Positions 38,400 through 46,916 of a stretch of 64,000 bases of DNA are shown piece by piece (positions within the stretch are counted from its first letter, which is position 1; each line of letters begins with the position of its first letter). This DNA is from Rhodoblastus sp. 17X3 (GTDB lineage Bacteria; Pseudomonadota; Alphaproteobacteria; Rhizobiales; Beijerinckiaceae), in contig NZ_JASHHX010000017.1 in NCBI RefSeq assembly GCF_030056575.1, positions 1 through 64,000 on the forward strand, written 5' to 3'. Under the pieces are notes generated by a model. It ran no database searches and had not been told where the DNA came from. It worked only from the letters and a program-made list of their open reading frames with translations. Both the position numbers and the translations under genes were made by a program.

Positions 38400-41246
38400 A
38401 TGAGCCTCATTCAGGAAATCGATTTCGGCACGCCGATCCGCATCGCTGAGCGGACCGTCACCCTCACCATCGACGGCGAGCAGGTGAGCGTTCCGGAAGG
38501 AACCTCGGTCATGGCGGCCGCCATGTCGCGCGGCGTCAAGATCCCCAAACTCTGCGCCAGCGACAATCTGGAGCCGTTCGGCTCCTGCCGCCTTTGCCTC
38601 GTCGAGATCGAGGGGCGGCGCGGAACGCCCGCCTCCTGCACGACGCCGGCTGAAAACGGCATGGTCGTGCATACCCAGAACGAGCGCCTCGCCAAGCTGC
38701 GGCGCGGCGTGATGGAGCTTTACATCTCCGACCATCCGCTCGACTGCCTGACCTGCTCGGCCAATGGCAATTGCGAGTTGCAGGACGCCGCCGGCGAAGT
38801 CGGCCTGCGCGAGGTGCGCTACGGCTACAAGGGCGAGAACCATCTCGACGACGTCAAGGACGAGTCCAATCCCTATTTCTCCTATGACCCGTCGAAATGC
38901 ATCGTTTGCAGCCGCTGCGTGCGCGCCTGCGAGGAAGTGCAAGGCACCTTCGCCCTGACCATCGAGGGCCGCGGCTTTGACTCGCGTGTAAAGCCCGGAC
39001 CGACCAATTTCATCGAGTCGGAATGCGTCTCCTGCGGCGCCTGCGTGCAGGCCTGCCCGACAGCGACCCTGATCGAGAAGAGCGTCATCGAGCGCGGCCA
39101 ACCGGAACATTCGCTGGTCACAACCTGCGCCTATTGCGGCGTCGGCTGTTCCTTCAAGGCGGAAATGCGCGGCGACGAGCTGGTCCGCATGGTTCCCTAC
39201 AAGGCCGGTCAGGCCAATGAAGGCCATTCCTGCGTGAAGGGCCGCTTCGCCTATGGCTACGCCACGCACAAGGACCGCATGCTGAAGCCGATGATCCGCG
39301 CCCGGATCACCGACCCGTGGCGCGAAGTGAGCTGGGAAGAGGCGATTTCCCATACCGCCAGCGAGCTGAAGCGCCTTCAGGCGCAATATGGCCGGGATTC
39401 GATCGGAGCCATCACCTCCTCGCGCTGCACCAATGAAGAAGTGTTCGTGCTGCAGAAGCTGGTTCGCGCCGCCTTCGGCAACAACAATGTCGACACCTGC
39501 GCCCGCGTCTGCCATTCGCCGACCGGCTACGGCCTCAAAATGACGCTCGGCACCTCGGCCGGCACGCAGGATTTCGCATCCGTCGATTACGCCGACGTCA
39601 TGCTCGTCATCGGCGCCAATCCGACCGACGGCCATCCGGTGTTCGGCTCGCGCATGAAGAAGCGCCTGCGCGCCGGGGCGAAGCTTATCGTCGCGGACCC
39701 GCGCTCGATCGACCTCGTCCGCACGCCGCATGTGCAGGCTGATTTCCATCTCCAGCTCAAGCCGGGGACCAATGTCGCGCTGGTGAATTCGCTGGCCCAT
39801 GTAATCGTCACCGAAGGCCTCGTGAACGAAGCCTTTGTGCGCGAGCGCTGCGATCTCGACGAATTCGAAACCTGGGCGCGTTTCATCGCGCTGGCGCAAA
39901 ACTCGCCCGAGGAGATGGAGCAATATACCGGCGTCCCGGCCAAGGACGTGCGCGCCGCCGCGCGGCTTTACGCCAGCGTGAAGAACGCCGCGATCTATTA
40001 CGGCCTGGGCGTCACCGAACACAGCCAGGGCTCGACCACCGTCATGGCGCTGGCCAATCTGGCCATGGCCACCGGCAATATCGGCCATGTCGGCGCCGGC
40101 GTGAACCCGCTGCGCGGCCAGAACAATGTGCAGGGCTCCTGCGACATGGGCTCCTTCCCGCACGAACTGCCGGGCTATCGCCATGTTTCGGACGATGCGA
40201 CCCGCGAGACGTTCCAGGCCCTTTGGGGCGTGGAGATCGACGACGAGCCGGGACTGCGAATCCCCAACATGATCGACGAGGCGGTCGCTGGCAATTACAA
40301 GGGCCTGTTCGTTCAGGGCGAGGACATCGCCCAGTCGGACCCCAACACCCAGCACATCACCTCGGGCCTTCTGGCGATGGAATGCGTGATCGTTCAGGAC
40401 CTGTTCCTGAACGAGACCGCCAAATACGCCCATGTCTTCCTGCCGGGCTGCTCCTTCCTGGAAAAGGACGGCACCTTCACCAATGCCGAGCGGCGCATCA
40501 ATCGCGTCCGCAAGGTCATGGCGCCCCTGTGCGGCAAGGATGAATGGCGGGTCTTCATCGAGCTTGCTCACGCGATGGGCTATGAGATGGATTATTCCCA
40601 TCCGTCCGAGATCATGGACGAGATCGCCGCGCTGACCCCCACCTTCGCCGGCGTCAGCTATGCGAAGCTCGACGAGATGGGCTCGGTGCAATGGCCGTGC
40701 AACGAGGCGGCGCCTTATGGCACGCCGTTGATGCATGTCGACCGCTTCGTCGGCGGCAAGGGCCATTTCATGCTGACCGAATATGTTCCGACCCGCGAGC
40801 GCAGCGGACCGCGTTTCCCGCTCATCCTCACCACCGGGCGCATCCTGTCGCAATATAACGTCGGGGCGCAGACGCGCCGGACCGAGAACGGCTTTTGGCA
40901 CAAGGAGGACGTACTGGAAATCCACCCGTTCGACGCCGAACAGCGCGGGATCGTGGATGGCGACCTGGTGTCCGTCGTTAGTCGCTCCGGCGACACGGCG
41001 CTGCGGGCGAAGATCTCGGACCGCATGCAGCCGGGCGTGGTCTACACCACCTTCCACCATCCGGGCTCCGGGGCCAATGTCGTGACCACCGACAATTCCG
41101 ACTGGGCGACCAATTGCCCGGAATACAAGGTCACGGCGGTCGAGGCGCGGCGCGTCAATTCGCTCTCCACCTGGCAGGAGCGCAACGCCGAAGAGGATGT
41201 GAGCCTGCGGAGAGTCCTGGAGGCGACCCCGGATGCCGCAGAATGA
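38400..41246 (+). CDS. fdsA: Formate dehydrogenase alpha (catalytic) subunit
   Basis: A 948-residue molybdenum (bis-MGD) formate dehydrogenase. The NuoG-like N terminus holds a [2Fe-2S] site (CASDNLEPFGSCRLC), the His/Cys [4Fe-4S] site (DHPLDCLTCSANGNC), two ferredoxin-type sites (CIVCSRCVRAC, CVSCGACVQAC) and the catalytic-domain cluster (CAYCGVGC, near 243). The Mo ligand is a cysteine, not selenocysteine, in VCHSPTG at about residue 371. The C-terminal molybdopterin-binding domain ends the chain. It oxidises formate to CO2 and in related enzymes also reduces CO2. FdhD overlaps its last 14 bases. Confidence 0.96.
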   Translation: MSLIQEIDFGTPIRIAERTVTLTIDGEQVSVPEGTSVMAAAMSRGVKIPKLCASDNLEPFGSCRLCLVEIEGRRGTPASCTTPAENGMVVHTQNERLAKLRRGVMELYISDHPLDCLTCSANGNCELQDAAGEVGLREVRYGYKGENHLDDVKDESNPYFSYDPSKCIVCSRCVRACEEVQGTFALTIEGRGFDSRVKPGPTNFIESECVSCGACVQACPTATLIEKSVIERGQPEHSLVTTCAYCGVGCSFKAEMRGDELVRMVPYKAGQANEGHSCVKGRFAYGYATHKDRMLKPMIRARITDPWREVSWEEAISHTASELKRLQAQYGRDSIGAITSSRCTNEEVFVLQKLVRAAFGNNNVDTCARVCHSPTGYGLKMTLGTSAGTQDFASVDYADVMLVIGANPTDGHPVFGSRMKKRLRAGAKLIVADPRSIDLVRTPHVQADFHLQLKPGTNVALVNSLAHVIVTEGLVNEAFVRERCDLDEFETWARFIALAQNSPEEMEQYTGVPAKDVRAAARLYASVKNAAIYYGLGVTEHSQGSTTVMALANLAMATGNIGHVGAGVNPLRGQNNVQGSCDMGSFPHELPGYRHVSDDATRETFQALWGVEIDDEPGLRIPNMIDEAVAGNYKGLFVQGEDIAQSDPNTQHITSGLLAMECVIVQDLFLNETAKYAHVFLPGCSFLEKDGTFTNAERRINRVRKVMAPLCGKDEWRVFIELAHAMGYEMDYSHPSEIMDEIAALTPTFAGVSYAKLDEMGSVQWPCNEAAPYGTPLMHVDRFVGGKGHFMLTEYVPTRERSGPRFPLILTTGRILSQYNVGAQTRRTENGFWHKEDVLEIHPFDAEQRGIVDGDLVSVVSRSGDTALRAKISDRMQPGVVYTTFHHPGSGANVVTTDNSDWATNCPEYKVTAVEARRVNSLSTWQERNAEEDVSLRRVLEATPDAAE

Positions 41247-42075
41247 CCGTCCGCCTGCGTCGCATCTGACGCCGGCGCTCCGTATCGACGCGACGAGCGG
41301 CCTCGCGATCCCGACGCAGCGGGCCATCGCCAAGGAAATCCCCGTGAGCTTCGTCTATGGCGACGCGCCCTATGCGGTGATGATGGCGAGCCCCGGCGAT
41401 GCGGAGGATTTCGCCTACGGCTTCAGCCTGACCGAGGGAATTATCCGCGCGGCGGGCGAGATCCGCGCGGTGAAGATCGGACCGCAAGCCAAGGGCCTCT
41501 CGGTCGAGATCGAGCTTGCCCCAGGGCGCTTCCGCGATCATCTTGCGCGCCGCCGCGCGATCATCGGGCGAACGTCGTGCGGCTTGTGCGGCGTGGAAAC
41601 AGTGGAGCAATTGCCCCAGGCCGAGAAGCTCAGTCCGTCCCCGCCCGTCCCGGCGCGCGCGATCTTCTCCGCGTTGGCCAATCTCGACAGGAACCAGCGG
41701 CTCAACGCCGCAACCCACGCTGTCCACGCCGCCGCCTTCTGCTCGCGCGACGGCGCGATAAGGGCCGTGCGCGAGGACGTCGGGCGCCATAACGCGCTCG
41801 ACAAGCTGATCGGCGCCTTGATCCGCGAAGGAGTGTCGCCGCGCGAGGGCTTCATTCTCGTCACCAGCCGCGCCTCGTTCGAAATGGTCGAGAAAGCCGC
41901 AATTTTCGGCGCGTCCACGCTCGTCGCCATCTCGGCGCCGACCTCGCTGGCGATCGAACGGGCGCAGGCTTTGGGCCTGACGCTCGCGGCCATCGCCCGC
42001 GCCGACAGCATGATGATTTTTTCCGGCGCGCTTGAAGCACAGGGCGGCGCAGGATCGGAGGCCGCCGCGTCATGA
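41233..42075 (+). CDS. fdsC: Formate dehydrogenase accessory sulfurtransferase FdhD
   Basis: A 280-residue FdhD/FdsC homologue. It carries sulfur from the cysteine desulfurase to the molybdenum cofactor before insertion into the enzyme. The catalytic CGLCG (Cys116, Cys119) is intact within RTSCGLCGVE, and the later VGRHNALDKLIGAL and TSRASFEMVEKA segments are the family's binding face for bis-MGD. It overlaps fdsA by 14 bases and fdsD by 4, so it is translated from the same message. Confidence 0.95.
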   Translation: MPQNDRPPASHLTPALRIDATSGLAIPTQRAIAKEIPVSFVYGDAPYAVMMASPGDAEDFAYGFSLTEGIIRAAGEIRAVKIGPQAKGLSVEIELAPGRFRDHLARRRAIIGRTSCGLCGVETVEQLPQAEKLSPSPPVPARAIFSALANLDRNQRLNAATHAVHAAAFCSRDGAIRAVREDVGRHNALDKLIGALIREGVSPREGFILVTSRASFEMVEKAAIFGASTLVAISAPTSLAIERAQALGLTLAAIARADSMMIFSGALEAQGGAGSEAAAS

Positions 42076-42326
42076 ATCAGGATACGCATATTTTCGCCCA
42101 CGAGGACAACGGCGCCAAGCTGATCCACATGGCGCAGGAAATCGCCGATTATTTCCACGCCTATCCTCAAGAGAGGGCGGTCGAGTCGATCGCCAGCCAC
42201 ATCAACCATTTCTGGACGCCGAAAATGCGTGAGGATTTCCTCGCCGCCGCCGACGCGCCAGGGCAGACTTTGACGCCGCTGCTGCAAGCCGCGCGCGGCG
42301 GAATCAAGAGAAAAAAGATCAAGTAA
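42072..42326 (+). CDS. fdsD: Formate dehydrogenase delta subunit
   Basis: An 84-residue FdsD protein. It has the family's compact all-helical form with IHMAQEIADYFHAYP near residue 22, then HINHFWTPKMREDFL, which is the most conserved region, and a basic tail GGIKRKKIK. It is needed for full activity of FdsABG, probably by assisting maturation. It overlaps fdsC by 4 bp and is followed after 36 bp by the transporter gene. Confidence 0.93.
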   Translation: MNQDTHIFAHEDNGAKLIHMAQEIADYFHAYPQERAVESIASHINHFWTPKMREDFLAAADAPGQTLTPLLQAARGGIKRKKIK

Positions 42327-42362
42327 AAATCAAAGATAAAACAATGTCCTGGGGAGGACTCT

Positions 42363-44012
42363 ATGACAAATACATTGAGGCTCGACGCGCCCTCCGCGCC
42401 GGGCTTGTTCGACCGTGAAGCCACCATCGCCAAGCCCGGATTCAACCGCTGGCTGGTGCCGCCGGCGGCCTTGGCGATCCATCTCTGCATCGGCATGGCC
42501 TACGGCTTCTCTGTGTTCTGGCTGCCGCTGAGCCAGTCCATCGGCATCAGCAAGGCCGTCGCCTGTCCCGCCGATTCCGGCCTGATGACGGCCCTGTTCA
42601 CCACGAGTTGCGACTGGAAGGTTGCCGACCTCGGCTGGATGTTCACCTTGTTTTTCGTCCTGCTCGGCTCCTCGGCCGCGATCTGGGGCGGCTGGCTGGA
42701 GCGGGCAGGCCCGCGCAAGGCCGGCGTCGTCGCGGCCCTGTGCTGGGCCGGCGGCTTGTTCATCGGCGCGCTGGGCGTCTATCTGCACCAGCTCTGGCTG
42801 CTCTGGCTCGGACCGGGCATCATCGGCGGCGTCGGCCTCGGCCTTGGCTATATCTCGCCCGTCTCGACCCTGATCAAATGGTTCCCCGACCGCCGCGGCA
42901 TGGCGACCGGCATGGCCATCATGGGCTTCGGCGGCGGCGCGATGATCGGCTCGCCGCTCGCGGCCATGCTGATGAACTATTTCAAGACCCCGCAATCGGT
43001 GGGCGTCTGGCAGACCTTCCTCGTGCTCGGCTGCCTCTATTTCGTCTATATGATGGCGGGCGCGTTCGGCTATCGCGTGCCGCCGCACGGCTGGCGGCCA
43101 GCGGGATGGGCGCCTCCCGCGACCGGCAAGAAAATGGTTTCGACCGGCAACGTCCATCTCAATGACGCGCTGAAAACCCCGCAATTCTGGCTGATCTGGG
43201 CCGTGCTCTGCCTGAACGTCTCGGCCGGCATTGGCGTGATCGGCATGGCCTCGCCCATGTTGCAGGAGATTTTTGGCGGCTCCCTCATCGGCAAGCCTGA
43301 ACTGGGCTTCGCCGCGCTGGACGCCAGTCAGAAATCGGCCATTGCGGTGATCGCGGCGGGCTTCGCCGGCCTGCTGTCGCTGTTCAACATCGCCGGCCGC
43401 ATCGGCTGGGCCACGATGTCGGACCAACTCGGGCGCAAGGCGACCTATTTCGTCTTCTTCGCGCTCGGCATCGCGCTTTACGCCAGCGTGCCGACCTTCG
43501 CCCATATAGGATCGAAACCACTGTTCGTCGGGGCGCTCTGCGTGATCCTGTCGATGTATGGCGGGGGCTTCGCCACCGTCCCGGCCTATCTCGCGGATAT
43601 TTTCGGCACGCAATATGTCGGCGCGATCCACGGCCGCCTGCTGACCGCCTGGTCAACGGCGGGCATCGTCGGCCCGGTCGTTGTCAATTACATCCGCGAA
43701 TTCAACAAGGCCGCGGGCGTTCCGGCGGACCGGCTCTATGACGTGACCATGTATGTGCTGGCGGGCTTTCTGGTTCTCGGCCTGATCTGCAACGCCATGG
43801 TGCGGCCGGTCGATCCCAAATGGCTGATGCCGGAAAAGGAAGTCGAGAAGCTCGAATCCGCACACGCCATTCCGTCTGGTCCGGTTGGCGCCTATGGCAT
43901 CGGCGGAGGAGCTTTCGACTGGCGCACCGTGCTGGCCTGGCTGGCCGTCGGCGTTCCACTCGCCTGGGGCGTGCAGCAGACCTTCGCCAAGGCGCTGGCG
44001 ATTTTTCACTGA
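42363..44012 (+). CDS. MFS transporter, oxalate/formate antiporter family
   Basis: A 549-residue major facilitator of the OFA (OxlT-like) family with 12 predicted TM helices. The family's N-terminal IHLCIGMAYGFSVFWLPLS and the MSDQLGRKATYF motif between helices 8 and 9 support the call. It is longer than OxlT (about 420), with a cytoplasmic-type loop near 210-240 and a C-terminal extra segment ending in a hydrophobic helix. GGGGAGGAC precedes the ATG. It lies 36 bp after fdsD and before a strong terminator, so formate, oxalate or a related carboxylate is the likely cargo. Confidence 0.88.
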   Translation: MTNTLRLDAPSAPGLFDREATIAKPGFNRWLVPPAALAIHLCIGMAYGFSVFWLPLSQSIGISKAVACPADSGLMTALFTTSCDWKVADLGWMFTLFFVLLGSSAAIWGGWLERAGPRKAGVVAALCWAGGLFIGALGVYLHQLWLLWLGPGIIGGVGLGLGYISPVSTLIKWFPDRRGMATGMAIMGFGGGAMIGSPLAAMLMNYFKTPQSVGVWQTFLVLGCLYFVYMMAGAFGYRVPPHGWRPAGWAPPATGKKMVSTGNVHLNDALKTPQFWLIWAVLCLNVSAGIGVIGMASPMLQEIFGGSLIGKPELGFAALDASQKSAIAVIAAGFAGLLSLFNIAGRIGWATMSDQLGRKATYFVFFALGIALYASVPTFAHIGSKPLFVGALCVILSMYGGGFATVPAYLADIFGTQYVGAIHGRLLTAWSTAGIVGPVVVNYIREFNKAAGVPADRLYDVTMYVLAGFLVLGLICNAMVRPVDPKWLMPEKEVEKLESAHAIPSGPVGAYGIGGGAFDWRTVLAWLAVGVPLAWGVQQTFAKALAIFH

Positions 44013-44019
44013 ACCTCTG

Positions 44020-44058
44020 GCCGGCCCGGAAATTTTCCCCTCCGGGCCGGCTCTTTTT
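44020..44058 (+). terminator. Rho-independent terminator of the fds/OFA operon
   Basis: An 11-bp perfect stem GCCGGCCCGGA (44020-44030) with TCCGGGCCGGC (44041-44051), a 10-base loop and TCTTTTT directly after. It begins 8 bp past the transporter stop codon, closing the fdsGBACD-transporter unit. Confidence 0.9.
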
Positions 44059-44077
44059 ATTCCCAGGCGCGCAGCAG

Positions 44078-44094
44078 TTTAGAATCCATCTAAC
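44078..44094. promoter_or_regulatory. Irr-box-like palindrome upstream of bfd
   Basis: TTTAGAA-TCC-ATCTAAC matches the rhizobial Irr (ICE) palindrome TTTAGAA-N3-TTCTAAA at 12 of the 14 arm positions. It lies 73 bp upstream of the bfd ATG. Irr senses iron through haem and is common in Hyphomicrobiales. That family knowledge and the flanking iron genes support the call, but no irr gene is in this window. Confidence 0.55.
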
Positions 44095-44167
44095 AAACGC
44101 CAAAATGCTTCCTTAATCCTCGATCCCATTGCTTACTGGGTTTGTCGAAGTCAGCGACGGGCGTGAA

Positions 44168-44404
44168 ATGATCCTCTGTTCCTGCAATCAGATCTCGGAT
44201 CGGGATGTTAAGGCCAGCGTGAAGCCTTGCGGCGCCTCCGCCGAACGGGCGCGCGAAGTGTTCCGCGGCAAGGGCTGCCTGCCGAAATGCGGCCGCTGCG
44301 TCAAGAACATCCAGGCCATTTGCGACCGCGAGGCGGACGCCAAGGTCGAGAAACGTCTCCGGGCCCAGTCGAACGTCCAGCAATTCGCCGTGGCGGCGGA
44401 ATGA
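44168..44404 (+). CDS. bfd: Bacterioferritin-associated ferredoxin
   Basis: A 78-residue (2Fe-2S)-binding BFD-like protein. The ligands are CSC near residues 4-6 and CGRC near 41-44, with an additional cysteine and KGCLPKC segment between, as in Bfd. In other bacteria Bfd docks on bacterioferritin and reduces its ferric core so that iron is released. The chosen ATG at 44168 is the first that gives the normal MILCSC start. An upstream in-frame ATG at 44129 is within the leader. Followed by bfr after 123 bp. Confidence 0.9.
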   Translation: MILCSCNQISDRDVKASVKPCGASAERAREVFRGKGCLPKCGRCVKNIQAICDREADAKVEKRLRAQSNVQQFAVAAE

Positions 44405-44480
44405 CCGAGGGCGGGATTTTTTCCCGGTGATATTTTCCAGGCATGACATTAATTTGAGCATGGCTCGGCGACCGCTCTGC

Positions 44481-44486
44481 TATAAA
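44481..44486 (+). promoter_or_regulatory. Candidate bfr -10 element
   Basis: TATAAA followed by TA lies 42 bp upstream of the bfr ATG. The best upstream hexamer, TTGAGC, is 21 bp away, too far for an ordinary -35, so only the -10 is offered. bfr may therefore have its own promoter besides read-through from bfd. Confidence 0.35.
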
Positions 44487-44527
44487 TAGGCAATCGGGAT
44501 CTTCCCTGACGCCGAAAGGAAAAGAAC

Positions 44528-45007
44528 ATGCGCGGCGACGCAAAGGTGATTGAATATCTCAACAAAGCCCTGCGCAGCGAACTCACCGCCATCAACCAAT
44601 ATTGGCTGCATTTTCGCATCCTCGACAATTGGGGCTACAAGGAACTCGCCAAGAAGTGGCGCAAGGAATCCATCGAAGAGATGGAGCATGCCGACAAGGT
44701 CACGGCGCGCATCCTGTTCCTTGAAGGCTTCCCCAACATGCAGGAGCTGAACGGCCTGCGGATCGGGGAGAATATCAAGGAGATCATCGAAGCCGATCTC
44801 GCCGCCGAGCTCGAAGCCCGCGCGCTTTACCTCGAAGCGGCCGCCCATTGCCTATCCGTCAACGACCGCGTGACGCAGAATCTTTTCGAGCAGTTGGCCC
44901 ATGACGAGGAAGAGCATATCGACTTCCTCGAAACCCAGCTCGAACTGATCAGCCAGGTTGGCGTGCAGCTTTACGCTCAGAAGCACATCGGCGAATTGTC
45001 GTCGTAA
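44528..45007 (+). CDS. bfr: Bacterioferritin
   Basis: A 159-residue haem-containing ferritin subunit that forms the 24-mer iron-storage shell. Ferroxidase ligands are visible: Glu in LRSELTAINQY near 18, the EEMEHADK motif near 51-54, the ARALYLEAA glutamate near 94 and DEEEHIDFLE near 127-130. The haem-ligand methionine is Met52 in EEMEH. GAAAGGA precedes the ATG. It pairs with the neighbouring bfd in storing and releasing iron. Confidence 0.96.
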   Translation: MRGDAKVIEYLNKALRSELTAINQYWLHFRILDNWGYKELAKKWRKESIEEMEHADKVTARILFLEGFPNMQELNGLRIGENIKEIIEADLAAELEARALYLEAAAHCLSVNDRVTQNLFEQLAHDEEEHIDFLETQLELISQVGVQLYAQKHIGELSS

Positions 45008-45011
45008 GGGC

Positions 45012-45032
45012 CGGGCGGATTTACTCCGCCCG
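45012..45032. terminator. Hairpin between bfr and the convergent YceI gene
   Basis: CGGGCGGA/TCCGCCCG, 8 bp with a 5-base loop, beginning just after the bfr stop and spanning the stop codon of the convergent YceI gene. The plus-strand tail is only TTCCCCTTT, so termination may be partial. Confidence 0.45.
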
Positions 45033-45572
45033 TTCCCCTTTCAGGTCAAAATCGACGCCGACCTCGAGGGCGACCCATTCCCCGGTCGCCCATTCCCCCT
45101 GCCCCACGCCGAAGACGTCGCGTTTCAGATCGACATGGCCTTTCGCCTGGGCCTTGCGCCCGTCGATCGCCAGCGTGAAAGGCAGGCGAATCTCCTTTGT
45201 CACGCCGCGCAAGGTCAAGTCGCCCAGCGCTTCATAGCCATTGGCCGCGCGGCTCACCTTGCGGGACTCGAACCGCGCCTGCGGAAAGCGCGCCGCGTCG
45301 AACCATTCCTTCGACGGCATCGCCGTGTCGCGCTGCTTGTCTCCGGTGGCGGCGCTGGCGATATCTACCGTCACGACGATCTTGGCGTCGTCGAGCCTGT
45401 CCGGGTCGAGCGAGACCTGGGCGTCGAAGCGGCTGAACTTGCCCACGAATTTGTCTCCGGTCTGCGTCCCGGAGAAGGTCAGAGCCCTTTCTCCGGGCGC
45501 GAGTTTCCAGTCCGCCGCATGGGAGGCGGACGTCGCCAGAACGAGTGCGGCGAAAGCGGCGGCGAATTTCAT
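45021..45572 (-). CDS. YceI-family periplasmic protein (distal copy)
   Basis: A 183-residue lipocalin-like barrel with a signal peptide (cleavage near AADW, about residue 20). YceI proteins bind polyprenyl chains of quinones, and some are induced by acid or base stress. The pattern SGTQTGDKFVGKFSRFDAQVSLDPD, then MPSKEWFDAARFPQARFES and the LTLRGVTKEIRLPFTLAI motif is the YceI signature. The ATG at 45572 overlaps the cytochrome b561 stop by 4 bases. Last gene of a three-gene operon with two YceI copies around a b-type cytochrome. Confidence 0.9.
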   Translation of the reverse strand: MKFAAAFAALVLATSASHAADWKLAPGERALTFSGTQTGDKFVGKFSRFDAQVSLDPDRLDDAKIVVTVDIASAATGDKQRDTAMPSKEWFDAARFPQARFESRKVSRAANGYEALGDLTLRGVTKEIRLPFTLAIDGRKAQAKGHVDLKRDVFGVGQGEWATGEWVALEVGVDFDLKGERAE

Positions 45573-46153
45573 TTGGCGTTCTCCTTGCGGCCGCCAGACA
45601 GCGACATGCGGGACAGAGGCGCATCGCCCTTGAATGCATGGCGCAAGGCCGCGCCGATATGGATCGCGAGAACGGCGATAAGGGCGAAGGCGCCGTAATC
45701 ATGTGCAAGCTTGAACGCTGCTGCAACAGGCGCCTTGTCGGTCAGTTCGGCCAGGAAGGGAATATGCGGCCAGGACAGAAGCCCGAACAGCACGGTCGGA
45801 ATGTTCAGCGGCGAGGCAGAAACGAAGGCCCAACCGCTCAGCGGCAGCGCGAACATGAAGAGATAGAGCAGGACATGCCCGGCATGGGCGGCCGTCCGCT
45901 CCAGCGCCGGCATCGTCTCCGGCAGCGGCGGCGCACGATGCGTCAACCGCCACGCCAGCCGCACGACGGCCAGAAGCAGAATGACGACGCCAATGGATTT
46001 ATGCAGCTGAAAGAGCTGAAACACGCGCATCTTGGGCAGATCCGCGTGTTTCATCGCCAGTCCGACGCCGATCAAGACGATGATTCCGAGCGCCATCGTC
46101 CAATGCAGGACGACGGCGACCACGTCATAGCGCTGGATCGGCGGCTTGCTCAT
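45569..46153 (-). CDS. Cytochrome b561
   Basis: A 194-residue four-helix membrane cytochrome b. Haem-ligating histidines are expected in VVLHWTMALGI, MKHADLPKMRVFQLFQLHKSIGV, HAGHVLLYLFMFALPLSGW and AHDYGAFALIAVLAIHIGAAL, positions usual for two b haems. It moves electrons between the quinone pool and a periplasmic acceptor. Sitting between two YceI genes (overlap of 4 bp with one, 1 bp gap to the other) makes a YceI/b561 electron-transfer role likely, as in the E. coli yceJ-yceI pair. Confidence 0.92.
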   Translation of the reverse strand: MSKPPIQRYDVVAVVLHWTMALGIIVLIGVGLAMKHADLPKMRVFQLFQLHKSIGVVILLLAVVRLAWRLTHRAPPLPETMPALERTAAHAGHVLLYLFMFALPLSGWAFVSASPLNIPTVLFGLLSWPHIPFLAELTDKAPVAAAFKLAHDYGAFALIAVLAIHIGAALRHAFKGDAPLSRMSLSGGRKENAK

Positions 46154-46154
46154 A

Positions 46155-46763
46155 TTACTGTTGAAGTTCGAAAGCGGCGTTGATGGTCACATGGACCTCG
46201 TCGCCGATCATCGGCGCATATTTCGAGACGCCAAAGTCCGTGCGCTTGATCACGCCTGTTCCCTCAAAGCCGACCGTATAGGCCTTGTCGATCGGATTGA
46301 CACCGGCGCCGACGAAATGCGCCTTGAGCGTCAAGGGCTTGGTCACGCCATGAAGGGTCAGTTCGCCGGCGATGGTCGCCTCATTGGCGCCGGTCGGCGT
46401 CACCTTGGTCGAAACAAACGTCGCCTTGGGATATTTCGCGGCGTCCAGCCATTCCGGGTCCTTCAGCTCGTCGGTAAGCTTCTGCACCGTGGTCAGAATG
46501 GTGGCGGCGTCGACGGAAACTTCAAGTTTCGAGTTTTCCGGCTTGGCGGGGTCAAGCTTCAGCGATCCGGAGGCGCCGGACAGGACGCCGGAGAAATTCG
46601 ACAGGCCGAAATGCGAAACCGTGAAATTGATCTGGGTGTGATAGGGCTCGACCTTGTAAACGCCGGCCTTGACGTCCTTGCCAGCAGCCTCGGCAAGAAC
46701 GGCGGAGCCGGCCCCGGCGAGCAGAAGAGCGCCGATAGCGCCGGCGGCGAGAATGCGATTCAT
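46155..46763 (-). CDS. YceI-family periplasmic protein (first copy)
   Basis: A 202-residue YceI barrel with a signal peptide (about 24 residues, cleavage near VLAEA). YKVEPYHTQINFTVSHFG, then LSGASGSLKLDPAKPE, EWLDAAKYPKATFVS and LTLHGVTKPLTLKAHF are the conserved stretches. It is the first gene of the operon, divergent from a LysR regulator with a 153-bp gap. It differs clearly in sequence from the other YceI here, so the pair may have different ligands or arise from an old duplication. Confidence 0.92.
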   Translation of the reverse strand: MNRILAAGAIGALLLAGAGSAVLAEAAGKDVKAGVYKVEPYHTQINFTVSHFGLSNFSGVLSGASGSLKLDPAKPENSKLEVSVDAATILTTVQKLTDELKDPEWLDAAKYPKATFVSTKVTPTGANEATIAGELTLHGVTKPLTLKAHFVGAGVNPIDKAYTVGFEGTGVIKRTDFGVSKYAPMIGDEVHVTINAAFELQQ

Positions 46764-46886
46764 GGGAGTTTTCCTTTTCGTGGAAGCAGTTCATGGAGCC
46801 AAGCGACATTGGCGGAAAAATCCGCCTGACTTGCGCCTAGATTGCCGCCGGGCTCCCCTCCCCGTCTAGCCGTTGGTTTACGATAT

Positions 46887-46911
46887 ATTCCATCTGATTT
46901 TCAGATAGAAT
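46887..46911. promoter_or_regulatory. Inverted repeat before the LysR gene
   Basis: ATTCCATCTGA (46887-46897), a TTT spacer, then TCAGATAGAAT (46901-46911): 11-bp arms with one mismatch, ending 5 bp before the LysR ATG. It is in the shared promoter region with the YceI operon and is the natural candidate for a LysR autoregulatory site. As RNA it could also fold over the start codon. Confidence 0.6.
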
Positions 46912-46916
46912 GCGTC

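Noticed and set aside
37188-41333. A 1381-codon antisense frame across fdsB, fdsA and fdsC
   Set aside because: All three sense genes are intact with cluster ligands and overlapping starts; the antisense product shows no domain.
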